Assembly (NCBI GenBank): GCA_001566295.1
Contig: KQ964261.1
Span: forward strand, 248,001-312,000
Reading direction: 5' to 3'
Source of the DNA: Microdochium bolleyi
Lineage: Eukaryota; Ascomycota; Sordariomycetes; Xylariales; Microdochiaceae
DNA length: 64,000 bases
Part shown: positions 1 through 12,103 of the stretch, piece by piece
How the letters are laid out: every line of letters begins with the position of its first letter
Numbering within the stretch: the first letter of the stretch is position 1
The notes under the pieces: generated by a model
The model's database searches: none
What the model was told of the DNA's origin: nothing
What the model saw: the letters and a program-made list of their open reading frames with translations, nothing else
Translations under genes and position numbers: made by a program

Positions 1-627
1 CTGGGCAGTCGGTTGTTGATTTCACGAGTACGAACCTGGCCACAGCTTCATTGTCGCCAGTACCTGCGTGGGGGACCCGGTGAAGAGTCTTGTCAATGGG
101 CCGACAGAGGTGAACATCTGGACAGCACTCATTTGGCATCAACCCATGATTCGAAGCAAGCCGGCACGAGAAGATAATGGCCACGAGCACGAAGGAGACA
201 AGCTCAGGAACGTAAGAGTTGTGTACTTACAATTATGCAGAGTTTCTTCGTGCATTGTGAAGTGACGTACGTTGTGTGTCGCGGTCTGTTCTGGGTGTCA
301 ATTCGCAGGTGTGCAGGGATGCCTGGGTGGCCTGGACGCAGCGGCGCTGCTCGCCCATTAACGCGTCTTGCACCCACTTTGGCCCGCACTTCGCGGCTCG
401 TCGCGTCACTTGCTTCGAGTACCCTACAATGTTAAGACGTCCTCTGCCCACCCATCATCGCAGGCTTCAACTCGACTTTGCCATCGACTCTCCCAACCCA
501 AGACTGTTGCCTCAAATCCAGTCCACCTGCCACCAGTCTTAGACACAAGTGGATGAATCCTGAGGACCGCAAGCAATTATCTCGACCCTCATCTCCGGTG
601 CAGCCTCCCACCTGCGACACGGCCACA
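1..627. other. upstream region, no gene recognised
   Basis: No open frame here has convincing coding character. The right part is probably the promoter and leader of the gene starting at 628. A reading frame continuous with that gene extends left to an in-frame ATG at 553 and beyond, so part of this stretch could be coding if the upstream start is used. Confidence 0.5.
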
Positions 628-1675
628 ATGCTGCTCACTATGCCTCAACCTCACACAACCTCGAACACGCCGATATTCAGCTTCGAGTACTCCCAACTGC
701 CAGCGACACCACACGTTCGTCAGCAGCAGCACCGCCCGTCCATATCCTCGCCGCTCTCGTCTTCTCCGATCCGCGCCTCGCAGAGCAGCCCGGTACACTA
801 CGGTGCTGGCCCTTCATCGCCCCCGCTTTCACCGCGGGACATCAACACTCTGCCTCGCGGCGGCGGCAGCGGCGGCTTCTCGAGGAACGTCCAGTCTTCG
901 CCAGCGCAATGCTCATCATTTGCGTCCATATTCTCGCCTCTCGGCAGCGCGGACGCATCATCGAGCAGCAACAACAGCAACCGGTTCTCCAAGTACGCCA
1001 ACCGCAGCGCGAAGCCGAACCCCCTACGGCAGTCCCGCGAAACAGCGCAAGACAGCCGACGGAAACTGTTCCTCAAGAACGTGCGGCAACGTGCGGATGA
1101 CAAGAGCTGGGAGCGGCGCGGTGGTGATCAGGAGGTATGGTTATCCCTATTTCGGTGTTATTTACAACATGAGCTGGTGGCTAACATGGTTTGTTCGTTA
1201 GGTCCTCCGACTAGAGTGGGCTGTGATGGACAGGAAATGGCGGCAGCAGAAGGATGCCGATGTGGACGGCATCCTGCTCGAGGATGACTTTGAGGATGAG
1301 CCGCAACACTTCACGGTCGAGACACCGTTCGGGTCCGCCAACAACGGCAGCTCTACCTACTCGAGATGGGGACAGGCAAGCATGGAGCACGACGAGGAGA
1401 CGATGGCGGACGCCATGGCGCTCGAGGAGCAGCGCGAGCTGGATGCCATGCTCTCCCTCCTCGAGCCGCAATCCTCGTCAGCCCCTACAGAAACAAGGAG
1501 GCCGCCATCGCCATCAATGCTGTCCGACGATGAGTACGATGACCTATTCATGGACCTGGTCTCCGAAGATCAGGCCGGCGGAAACGGTGGTGGTGGTGGT
1601 GCTTGGCCCGCGTTCGCGCAACCCACTCAAGATGACCAGGATTTTGTGTGCTCCGGCGAGATGGACATGTCGTAG
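628..1675 (+). CDS. conserved fungal hypothetical protein, Ser/Pro-rich, two exons
   Basis: I do not recognise a named family. The gene is read as exons 628-1134 and 1202-1675, with a 67-nt intron bounded by GTATGG and TTAG. Joining them gives an in-frame 326-aa product. The N-terminal half is Ser/Pro-rich and probably disordered. A basic middle segment (about residues 120-180) contains Lys/Arg/Trp-rich sequence that crosses the splice junction and reads smoothly into the second exon. The C-terminus is acidic, with Asp/Glu-rich stretches and a poly-Gly run, and ends in DMDMS-like residues. I chose ATG 628 because it has A at -3; an in-frame ATG at 553 would add 25 residues. It is convergent with PEX19, with 252 bp between the stop codons. 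The composition would fit a nuclear or regulatory protein, but this is inference only. Confidence 0.7.
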
Positions 1676-1927
1676 CGGGTGCGTGCAGGTGCTCCTCAAG
1701 GTTCACCGTGTTGATGAATCTGTGCTGTTGTTTGATTTCTATACCCACCTGTAATCAGGGCATTGCGTCGGAGTTGGTTTGCTTTTCAGACCTGGCGTAT
1801 CTAGTCGCGCTTTTCTCTGCGACCGATGGAAGTCGCGCTACGTGTCGAGACAACTATTGCGAGCACTTTGCATGTCATACATTACTCGGATATTACTTGT
1901 GAACTCTCTGCTTTATACGTGACCCTA

Positions 1928-3083
1928 CTACTGCGGCGCGCACGACTCGTCCGGACCGTCCAATACCTCCTTGGCGGACGGCATATCCCCCACAAGATCG
2001 GGAGGAGGGGAGCCAGCGGCTTGCATCTGTACACACATCATGCTTAGCTTGAGCCTTTCCACACAAATTACGAGTAATTCTTACCTTCTGCATCCTCTCC
2101 ACGATGTATTCACGATCGGCAGCGTTTGAGTCAGCGTACTTTGGCTCCTCGAATTTGGCGACCATCTCCTTGACCAGGACCTGCTGCTGTTCGTAGCGCT
2201 CGAGGTCTTCCTTGGGGGTCTTATCGCGGTTCTTCTCGAGCCAGTCCGGGAACTTGTCGTGGAGCTCCTTCATGGGCTCGTATAGAATGTCCTTGTTGGT
2301 GAGCTGCTCCATCATGCCCATGAGCATCTTGGTGAAGTCCTCCTCGCCGCCCTCGCCGCCGCCTGCAGGCAAGTCCTTCATGGCTTTCATCATCTCGGCG
2401 ATGAAATCGTCCTCGGCGCCGCCCTTGGACGCGGCAGCCGTCGCCTCATCACCAGATGTCTGCATGCGCTCCATCGTCCGCCGGATCGTTTCCTGGAACG
2501 AGGCCTCGCCAGCCGCGTCGTTCGCCGCCGCACTTGCTGCCTCTGCAGATCCGGCCGGGACGTCCTGCTCTACGGTGGCGTTGAGTCCTTTAAATATGCT
2601 CTCGAACTGTTTCTGCATGTCCGGCTTTGTCCAGGCACATTAGCAAACACCTTGATGTTTAGCCGAGGTAAAGCTCACCGAATTTTCGAGGTCGCTCATA
2701 AGCTCAGCCATGCCTTCTTGCAGTTGGCGCTGGAACTCGGCTTCCGAAAGATCCTCTGCGCCACCAGGTAGAGGCGCCTCAGCACTCAAGCTGGGCGCGC
2801 TCGGGGCCGCGGCGGTTGCCGGTTCGACAGCTGGTCTGCCGGGGCCAGAAGCCGCCTGTTTTTGCGAGCCGCCTACTTTGACGGACGAGAACTCGTCGAG
2901 CATGTCGTCGAGGTCGTCGAGGTCGTCCTCATCCGGATCGGGAACATCCTCATCGTCGGCCGCCGGCGCTGCTGCTGCTGAGGCGCTCTGGGTCTTGCTC
3001 TGCTGAGTAGTCACATCATTTGGTGTGGCGTCGACTGTAGGCTTCTGGGCGTCGCCCGTCGGCGCGGCGGCGCTTGTGTCCAT
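1928..3083 (-). CDS. PEX19: peroxin PEX19, peroxisomal membrane protein receptor
   Basis: PEX19 is the soluble chaperone and import receptor that binds peroxisomal membrane proteins in the cytosol and docks on PEX3. Exons on the minus strand are 3083-2679, 2624-2085 and 2026-1928, with introns of 54 and 58 nt, giving 347 aa. An acidic Asp/Leu-repeat region (about residues 49-65, DDLDDLDDMLDEF) is typical of the N-terminal part. The central and C-terminal helices follow, with the family-typical EPMKELHDKFPDWL segment. The last exon encodes only 32 residues and ends CAPQ, a CaaX-like farnesylation box as expected for PEX19. Reading through the second donor gives a spurious tail without this box. 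The start ATG at 3083 precedes the acidic region; the open frame continues upstream but is not conserved-looking. It diverges from UBC9. Confidence 0.95.
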
Positions 3084-4297
3084 GGCTGTGGTCCAGAGAT
3101 AGCTCAAATCGCTGTCCGAGTGTTGAGCAAGTCGCGAAGCACAGAGAAGCCGAGCCTCGTGGGGAGTTGGGGATGATATCGCGGGGTCCGGCAGACGCGG
3201 TCCCCACACGCTCTTAGTAGTAGCTCCGAGCTTGTGATTGCGCCCGTGCGAACGCAAAGCTGGGCAGCAGAGAGCAGCTGGACGAAATCGAGGCTGGAAT
3301 GCTTCGCAACGATGCGCCTGATCGTGCCACGACAATAAATCCGGGCGACTTGGATTCCGCGAAGAGTGGAAGGAGGAGGCCGAAGATGTCAAAGATCGCC
3401 GAATCACGCGAAGGTTGAAAGCTGGCTCAGCTATTGCCGAGGCCAAGCTGATCCATCCCGGCCTATGCGGGCCAGACCCTTGATGAAACCATCTTCTCGG
3501 TCCGCGGGGTCATTTGCATTCGTGAGCACCGTCCGTATTATGCAAGTGTGTATACCCATCAAACGTCGCTGGGCCAGCGAATATGGGCTAAAAGACGGAC
3601 CTTCTGAGCAAACATGCACGCGCACTTGGGGGTATCTCCTAGATCAAGGGCTTGCTGTCACCAAGTGTGCTGGTAGCGCTGGAGCTCTTCGTGCGAGGCG
3701 GCACGAGGGACCGTTTTCGAGACAGCATTGAGTCAGTCACGCGAGGCATCTCTATTGGAGTCTTCCCCAACCTGCAGCCGGATATGCCTGATCTTGGGCC
3801 ATCCCTCTTGCCTCCAGTATGCGCAAGTCCGGAAGGGGCAGAGAGGACTGCGGCGCTTGGGAAACTGCGAGTTACCCAGCGCATTCCCCACACCGTCGTG
3901 AGCCGTCGCCCACTCAACCACAGGCCTTAGATTCACGCCACCATCACCTTCCTGCGCCATACTCTGTTTCGTTCGCCTTCCAAGACACTCGCTCAGGTCA
4001 CGCGGTCCTATTCTGCCGTCTTGTTGCCGTCTTGGTTTTCACGTCACATCGTCACACAGCCTGCAGTTTAGTGATCGAAACGGGGCAAACGTTGTGCCGG
4101 AATCGCTCAAGCTCACGTCCACCGAAATCAGGCTCCGCCCGCGCCGCACCTCAACTTCAACTTTTGCCGTGCACAACCCTCCTCGACAACACCGAGAGCG
4201 CATGGCACTGAAGCGCCTGTGAGCATCCACGATCACCTGCCGCCGTCATCCAACATCGATATCGCAGGAACTCGTCGTCGCGCAAAGGCTCGGCAAC
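3084..4297. other. divergent intergenic region PEX19/UBC9
   Basis: This 1.2-kb stretch lies between the start codons of two divergent genes and must hold both promoters. I see no coding sequence. A TGAGTCA heptamer (AP-1/Gcn4-type) sits at 3729-3735, but a single match is weak evidence. The part nearest UBC9 is rich in C and T, as is usual for fungal leaders. Confidence 0.6.
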
Positions 4298-5010
4298 ATG
4301 TCTTTGTGCACGCTTCGGTTGGGCGAGGAGAGGTAAGCACAGTGGCGCTCCTTCACGGAGGGCTAATTGCATACGGCGAGTCGCACCCAACGCAGCTACA
4401 TACTGACTGATGGCTACTTTTGTGGACAGGAAGCAATGGCGCAAGGACCACCCCTTTGGCTTCTGGGCCAGGCCTGTCAAGGGTGCTGATGGAGTGCTCG
4501 ATCTCAAGGTTTGGGAGTGCGGTATCCCCGGCAAAGAGAAGACGATATGGGAGGGAGGACTCTTCAAGATGACCATGACCTTTCCCGAGGGTGAGATTGC
4601 CGCTTGCCAATCACTGCATTGCTGCCTCCACTAACCACAACTACCACTGCGTCTAGAATATCCTACGAAGCCGCCCAAGTGTGAGTTCAACGTGCCCACC
4701 ACGCCCATGCTCTCGAACGTGCTCCATGCAGACATGAAGCTGATGTTCGTGCGCAGGCAAATTCACGCCACCACTCTTCCATCCGAATGTCTACCCATCC
4801 GGCACCGTCTGCCTTTCCATCCTGAACGAGGATGAGGGCTGGAAACCGGCGATCACAATCAAGCAAATTGTACTAGGCGTGCAAGATCTGCTCAACGACC
4901 CGAATCCGGAATCGCCAGCCCAGGCTGAAGCATACAACTTGTTCAAGCGGGACAAGGTCGAATACGAAAAGCGCGTCAAGCGCGTGGTTCGGGAAAACCC
5001 AGCCCCCTAA
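4298..5010 (+). CDS. UBC9: SUMO-conjugating enzyme E2 Ubc9
   Basis: UBC9 is the single E2 that carries SUMO as a thioester and transfers it to lysines of target proteins, mostly in the nucleus. The four exons are 4298-4332, 4430-4590, 4657-4680 and 4757-5010, separated by introns of 97, 66 and 76 nt. They join to 157 aa, the usual family length. The first exon encodes only MSLCTLRLGEE plus a split Arg codon, and the third only 24 nt, so simple frame reading misses half the protein. The UBC fold is intact: the WECGIPGKE segment, YPTKPPKC, HPNVYPSGTVCLSIL with the catalytic Cys of the HPN...C motif, and the C-terminal NPESPAQAEAY stretch. The gene is divergent from PEX19. Confidence 0.97.
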
Positions 5011-6562
5011 TCGCTGGACGCCGCCAAACTGCCCCGGATACAGACCTGCTACGGTATGACTGCGGAAAGAGGTGCATCCACAAAACGACCACGACGATCA
5101 CGACCTTGGGGCAAATTGGAGTTTTGGAGTGGAAAATGATTGTGTTCCTGCACGCATATGGGCTCTTCACGTGGACGACTCTAAGGAGAGCGTGGAAGGC
5201 AGTGAGCTTGCAGCGAGGCCATAGTTGAGGATCGATACTCAGCATCGCAGCGAACATGTCAGGCAGACTGGAGCCGACATGACATGGACTTTCGAGGAGA
5301 ACGGCCGTGTGCGACACCGGCATTGATGACTTATCTTGTATATTTGAGACCTGGTGGACTTGAAACATATCCTTCAGATATGCTGGATACGTCAGACACG
5401 CCCGTGCGTCGGATGGAGCTCCAGATTCTTTCTCAGGCAAGTCGATCCACCACGAGGGCGACAACGAAGCCGTCTCAGGTAGGCCACGCGGTGAGAATAC
5501 ATTCAAAAATATAATGCACGTTGACGTGGATGGTAACACAGATGCCGGTAGTGCGTGATGATATCACATGATGCCCATAGATGTTTAGAAGCAGTGTGGA
5601 TGCACATAGTAGGTCGACTGTGACCCAGTGCCAAAAGCAGCGCCAGGTCGGACGCCGGAATGCGTCTCGTTACGCATAGGCCTGACGTGCATCCCTTATC
5701 ATGATGCGTGGCGGGGGAGATTCTGCCCTCCGTAGATCCATGAAAGTGCCCCTCGTCACGGATTGTGGTTTTGGCAGGGGTCCACTCCTCGCACCCTTCC
5801 AGCCGCGCCAGGGTCTGCAAGTCCAATCAGAGGCCCGTCGCGACGGATGACTACCCTCTGGCGCCGAGATCGGCTGTCCACTTGAACTTTTTGTGGGATG
5901 TCGCGTGGCGGCTGGTCTGGAACTGGACCTGGAGCGGTCATGCATGCCTCCTGGTGAGAGACATTGCGAGATAAGAGCTACCTGTATAATAAGATCTTGA
6001 GGGAGACTTCACGCTTTGCGTTCGCATTTTAGTTCCAGACATCCATCTCAGGACCGTTCGCTGTAACAATCAGTCGACAAACACAATGTGAGGACGATAC
6101 TGCCGCGCTCTCGACCCCTCGATGACTGACCTGTGACAGCAGACTAGTGCTCGGAGCCCAGCACGCACTAAATCGACAGATCGCCGCTTCAACCCGCAAA
6201 TTCGCCTCGGCGAAATCGCAAGGAGCATTGCAGCTGGACCAGCGTAGACACAGCCCTCAGTCGCCGCCTCCCGCGCCCCTCAGCCTAATCGAGTTGGCGG
6301 TCATTCGGCTCCGGCTCTGACTGACTCTTCTTGCCTGTGACCAACCCGGTTCCTGACATCGGCAGTACCTTACATACCACCCATTACTAAACGCGCTATC
6401 TCCCGCTACCCAGCCGAGTGAGAGACGACCCCATTGCCTCTTCGACACATACTCTGGGAGCTGAATCTTTCTTCTGTGCAACTCCCAAACACCCAGCTTC
6501 TCCCAACGTCGAAGTCGCAAACCTCTCGACAAAGTCAAAACCACACCGAGCGCGCCGGCAAG
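5011..6562. other. intergenic region UBC9/asparagine synthetase
   Basis: No convincing coding sequence in 1.55 kb. The left part is the UBC9 3' region and the right part is the promoter and leader of the asparagine synthetase gene. The last 250 bp are C/A/T-rich like fungal leaders. Confidence 0.55.
6322..6327 (+). promoter_or_regulatory. possible Gcn4/CPC1-type TGACTC element
   Basis: The hexamer TGACTC lies about 236 bp before the asparagine synthetase ATG. TGACTC(A) is the core bound by Gcn4 and its filamentous-fungal counterpart CPC1/CpcA, and asparagine synthetase genes are common targets of general amino acid control. The flanking base is T rather than A, and a hexamer occurs often by chance, so this is only a candidate. 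Confidence 0.25.
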
Positions 6563-9279
6563 ATGTGTGGCATTTTCGCCTGTCACTGGTACGTAACATT
6601 CTGTCGACCAAACCCCTGCGGATTTGGACCTGCTGGTCATTGCACGATGAAGGGCCCGCTCCTCGCCTAGGCACGGCTTTGCTCGCAAGGCGTGCGTCCC
6701 AGGAACGAGGCTCTGTTGCATGCCATCTGCTGGCAATGGATGGTGATGCTGCTGCATCTCTGGAGTGTGCTGCTCACCAGCAATGGCCGAGATGTTTGCA
6801 TGTGCCTACGGCGGAAGAAACCATCCCGCCACGACTCCGAGCCCATTTGTGTCCCCCTCCACATTTGGCGCACTCGGAACCAAACCCCCAACTTTTTCTT
6901 GGAGGGGCATCCTCCGAGTTCCGCAATGCGCCCACGACACTAACACGCCTCGCCTCCGCGCAGTCATCCTGACGTCCAGAAGTTCAAGCCTCAGGCTCTG
7001 AAGCTGGCCAAGCAGTAAGTCGACTCCCAAACCAGCAGCTGTGTTCTGCTGTAGGTGCAGTCACTAATATTACCCGGTGCACAGGATTCGCCACCGTGGC
7101 CCCGATTGGAGTGAGTACCGACCGACAACGACGACATTCACATATGCGGCTCCGGCAGCATTACTTGGCGCAGCCACGAAAAATACACACGTCATCAGAA
7201 ATACTGACAACAAGTTCTTCTGAACAGGCGGAAACATCATCAGCAACAAGACCAGTATGCCACACTTAGAACCCTATTCGCTGTTTAGCAGTGTCAGACA
7301 TAGGTACTAACGTGACCTCGCGAACAGTCCTCTGCCATGAGAGATTGAGCATTGTTGGTGTTGGTAAGCATTCCGTGGAAACAGCAAGCCTGTGTGCCTT
7401 GGCCGATCGAGGAATATTGAACTGACTGGAAACTCAGAGTCTGGCGCTCAGCCCCTTACCAACGAGGATGAGTCCATCATTTTGGCCGTCAACGGCGAGA
7501 TCTACAACCACAGACTTATCCGCAAGAACCTGAAGACTCCCTATCACTTCAAGACGACGTCTGATTGCGAGGTTATCATTCCTCTTGTGAGTCGAGCATC
7601 AAGCACAGACACTCTTGTAACCTCGCTAATAACCAACTAATAGTACATGGAATATGGCCTCGATGCCCCTAAGTACCTGGATGGCATGTTCTCCTTCGTT
7701 CTGTACGACAAGAAGCTCGACCGCACGATCGCCGCCCGCGACCCCATCGGTGTCACAACTTTCTACCAGGGTTGGTCATGGAAGGAGCCTGGCGCTGCCT
7801 ACTTCGCTTCCGAGCTGAAGTGCCTGCACCCGGTCTGCGACAAGATCCAGTCTTTCCCTCCCGGCCATGTCTACGACACCGCGACCGGCGAGATGACTCG
7901 CTACTTCCAGCCTACATGGTGGGATGGCTCGAGAGTGCCCACCGACCCGCTCAACCTCAAGGCGATTCGTGAGAGCCTCGAGAAGTCCGTCCGAAAGAGG
8001 CTCATGGCTGAGGTTCCCTACGGTGTCCTCCTGTCCGGAGGCCTCGACTCCAGTCTGGTTGCGGCCATCGCACAGCGCGAGACTCTGCGTCTGAGGAAAT
8101 TGGCTCTGGAGAACGCTCAGACGGCCGCTACATCTGCCGATGCCGACAGGGGTGAGGGTCTAGTCGGTATCGACGACGACGGCAAGGTCTCGACCATGAC
8201 CTTCCTTCCCCAGCTCAACTCCTTCTCGATCGGTCTGCCCGGCTCCCCCGACAACGAGGCCGCCGTCAAGGTCGCCGAGTTCCTGGGCACCAAGCACCAC
8301 GTCATGACCTTCACCATCGAAGATGGTCTCAACGCCCTCTCAGACGTTATCCTCCACCTCGAGACGTACGACGTCACCACAATCCGTGCCTCGACTCCCA
8401 TGTTCCTGCTCTCGAGAAAGATTAAGGCCATGGGCATCAAGATGGTGCTCAGTGGCGAGGGCAGTGACGAGATCTTCGGTGGCTACCTCTACTTCCACGC
8501 CGCGCCCGACAAGGCTGCGTTCCACGAGGAGACTGTCCGCCGTGTCAAGAACTTGCACCTGGCAGACTGCCTGCGTGCTAACAAGTCGACTTCGGCTTGG
8601 GGTCTTGAGGCTCGTGTGCCCTTCCTGGACAAGGAGGTACGTTTCTTACAATACTTTCAAGATCTTGTGGGGAGTATGCTGACCAACATTATGCTTCTGT
8701 AGTTCCTTGAGACTTGCATGAACATCGACCCCCAGGAGAAGATGATCACGAAGGACCGCCTCGAGAAGTACATCCTGCGCAAGGCCTTCGACACCTCCGA
8801 CGACCCGAGCGTCGAGCCCTACCTGCCCGAAAAGATCCTGTGGAGACAGAAGGAGCAGTTCTCTGACGGCGTTGGATACGGATGGATTGATGGCCTCAAG
8901 GACGCTGCGGAGCTGCACGTGACGGACGAGATGCTGAAGCACCCCAAGGCCGAATGGGGCACCGACATCCCCGACACCAAGGAGGCGTACTGGTACAGAC
9001 TGATGTTCGACGAGCACTTCCCGCCCCGCTGCGCCTCGACCGTCATGCGGTGGACCCCTACCTGGTCTCAGCAGTCCGACCCCAGTGGCCGGTAAGTTCT
9101 CCTCTTGTTTTTTTGCCCTTTCCGAATCTATCCTGGAGATTTGTTGGGGAAGAGACCTGGTGACAATGCGGGTGGAGAGATGCATTGACGGGGGAATTAC
9201 GATCGAGACCCGCTAACAATTGCCCCTACCATACAGCGCCATTGCTACACACAACGCCAAGTACGACAGCGCTGCTTGA
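6563..9279 (+). CDS. asparagine synthetase (glutamine-hydrolysing), nine exons
   Basis: This cytosolic enzyme makes asparagine from aspartate, glutamine and ATP. The gene is split into nine exons: 6563-6588, 6964-7014, 7085-7110, 7228-7254, 7328-7363, 7438-7586, 7644-8636, 8703-9091 and 9237-9279. They total 1740 nt, a 579-aa product with every junction in frame. The N-terminus is MCGIF, so Cys2 is exposed as the glutaminase nucleophile after Met removal. The class-II glutamine amidotransferase domain continues with RHRGPDWSG, CHERLSIVG and VNGEIYNH. The synthetase domain has the PPi-loop LLSGGLDSSL. The C-terminus is encoded by a 43-nt exon. Five of the first six exons are 26-51 nt long. Its place in general amino acid control is plausible from the promoter hexamer but not shown. 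Confidence 0.97.
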
Positions 9280-10588
9280 GCGTGCTGCAACTTTTCGACG
9301 CATCATTCACTTTGACGACTTCGATGCACTGTGCATCGGGATGCAGAAACGATGGACAGAGTGGACGGGTTGGCCAAGGGTCAGTGAACCAAGTCGGGGA
9401 CCTACGACAACTCGATACGGTACTCAATGTTGTATCGGAGTGACACCATGAGGGTTCGGGGAAGAGGATAGCCAACGGGTCATTCACAGGCTACGGCGAT
9501 GATGTGAAGACAGAAATGATAGACAAAAGCATAGGACTATTCCCACAGACATCAAAATCGGGCAAGTGGTTGCTCCAAGCCCGACTCTCGGATTGCTTGA
9601 AGCCGGCTGTACCTGGATTTGATGCCAAATTCCAGACTGACTTGATTAGCCTGCGTAGATAATTAGGCTCAGACCCTGAACTGTCAGAAAAGCCCATGTG
9701 GCAGTGTGCCCTGCATGGAACATTAGAGAGAGAAGCACGCAGGTGACCGGCCTGCCCAGTCACGTTGCCCAACGAAAAGCGCCCGCTACCAACGCCGTTG
9801 CTCACTCGGGTCTCCGGTCCCGCGGCAGTTCTACGAGCCAATCAGGAGGGTCCCTGCGCGCATGAATCGCAAGGGCACGAGGTCATTAGTGGCAGTTTTA
9901 CAAGCAGCACCTAGCAGCCTCGTTGGGATCGGAAAAAAGGAGGGGGTGTGGTACGAGCTGGTCTGGTTACCCAGGTGGGCGAGGTGAAGTGGCATCGCGA
10001 ACTCGGGCATTGACGCAGGTCATATATGTGTCTGTACCTTACTCTGACCCAACCCGACTGACAAGTCAGGGATGAGGGGTGCGGAGCTCCGACTTCGATA
10101 TTCGTGGACAGGGCGCAGTGATGAGAGGGTGTAGCTGTGATCTAACTTATGCTGGCATCTGAGAGGCTCACAAAGCTCCCCGCTGGCCTGGACAACGGAG
10201 AGAGTGTGTCTAGCTGGTCCCATGCACTCTGGACGCCCAAGGAAGAAAGAGTTGACCTTGGAAGGACTGATGGCGTGCGTTGTATTTGTTCTGGTGAGAC
10301 TGGGCGCGGAAGTACATGCGCAGCGGGTGCTGGCGCATGGAGGGGTCAGGTACCTCACCGCTACAGGGAATAAACGTCCGTGCATCCTGGAGCTTGGGTT
10401 GGGGTCTCCGTTGCCGTTCCTGCAGTTTCCGGGCCCGTGACAACAAATTATCCACCCTGCCGGCTCGCTCCTCCTGGCAGCCGGCTCATCCTTTACACGG
10501 CACCCATCGCAACTCTTCTTCCCAAACATCCCACTTCCACACACACACCACCACCACTCCTCCTCATACCCCTACACAACCGCCCATC
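9280..10588. other. intergenic region asparagine synthetase/VDAC
   Basis: I see no gene. The stretch contains the 3' region of the asparagine synthetase and the promoter of the porin gene. The last 90 bp before ATG 10589 are a CA/CT-rich leader of the kind common before highly expressed fungal genes. Confidence 0.55.
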
Positions 10589-12103
10589 ATGTCTGTCCCT
10601 CCTGCCTTCGCCGACATCTCCAAGTCCGCCAACGACGTAAGTCCTCTCATCCTCCTCGCCGGTGCGCGAGCTCGACAAACTTGAGCTCCCCCTCGACACA
10701 AGCCCACACCCGCGCGAGCGCGATTTCGGGCAACGCAACGCAATGCACGAATAGCCTGAGCCTCACTGCCCCGCGCAGAGGAGTCCTCGACCGCCATCAT
10801 CAGTGCTTCGCACTCTTCAAAACCAGGTTCGCTGACAATCGCTTGCGCTCTCCACAGTTGCTGAACAAGGACTTCTACCACCTGTCCGCTGGCACCATCG
10901 AGGTCAAGAGCAACACCCCAAACAATGTTGCCTTCAAGGTCACTGGCAAGAGCAGCCACGAGAAGGCCACCAGCGGTGCCGTAAGTACAGTCCCGTCCCT
11001 GTCTCGGCCTAGAGTCTGCCTGCAGGCCGGCAACAAGACCCCGCTGCTCGATGATCGCGAGCATGGTTACTTGTCGCTCCGCCCGCGGCTCTTCGAAGAT
11101 TCACAGCCTATTATACATGGGTGTTCCCTGTTCTGCGGAAAATAGCTAACTCTTGCCTCCTGGCGTCGCCTACAGATTGAGGGCAAATACGTTGACAAGT
11201 CTCTCGGTAAATCTACCACCAACACCACCTCTACAGAGTCCTCTACAAAGTCTTATGCCCGCAAATTCCAACATGCCGCCTTCTCGGTTTCGCGGATAGC
11301 GGTGCCTGGCTACCCCAGATGGCCCATTCAGTTCAGCGTCTCCGTGCGCCAGCAATGTACAACGTTACTAATGATGTATCGACGCGCAGGCCTCACCCTG
11401 ACCCAGGTCTGGAACACTGCCAACAACCTCGACACCAAGATCGAGCTTGCCGACAGCGTCGCCAAGGGCCTCAAGGCCGAGGGTGTCTTCTCCTTCCTCC
11501 CCGCCACCCAGAGCAAGGGCGCCAAGCTCAACCTCACCTTCAAGCAGTCCGCCTTCCACGGCCGTGCTTTCTTCGACCTGCTCAAGGGCCCCACTGCCAA
11601 CATTGACGCCGTCATTGGCCACGAGGGCTTCCTCGCCGGTGCCCAGGCTGGCTACGATGTCCAGAAGGCTGCTGTCACCAGCTACAGCGCCGCCGTCGGC
11701 TACGTCGCTCCCCAGTACTCTGCTGCCATTACTGCCTCCAGCAACCTGAGCGTCTTCGCTGCCAGCTACTACCACAAGGTCAACAGCCAGACCGAGGCTG
11801 GTGCCAAGGCCACCTGGGACTCCAAGGCCAGCAACGCTGTCGGCCTCGAGGTTGCCAGCAAGTACCGCCTGGACCCTGTCTCCTTCGCCAAGGTACGTGA
11901 TGCTCTGGATTGAGATGTTCTCTTCTTACTCTTTTTGACACTTGAAATTGCAGGCCAAGATCAACGACCGTGGTGTCGCCGCTGTCTCCTACAACGTCCT
12001 CCTCCGCCCTGGCGTCACTCTCGGCCTCGGTGCCTCTTTCGATACCCAGAAGCTCGACCAGGCCACCCACAAGGTCGGCGCCAGCTTCACCTTCGAGTCC
12101 TAA
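10589..12103 (+). CDS. mitochondrial outer-membrane porin (VDAC)
   Basis: VDAC forms the beta-barrel pore through which metabolites and nucleotides cross the mitochondrial outer membrane. Five exons, 10589-10636, 10858-10980, 11176-11206, 11390-11892 and 11954-12103, total 855 nt and encode 284 aa, the normal fungal length. The amphipathic N-terminal helix (MSVPPAFADISKSAND) makes up exon 1. The conserved GLK tripeptide lies in the AKGLKAEG segment, and the C-terminal strands end in VGASFTFES. The 31-nt third exon is flanked by introns of 195 and 183 nt. Codon use is strongly biased to C-ending codons, in keeping with high expression. The product is equivalent to S. cerevisiae Por1. Confidence 0.97.
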
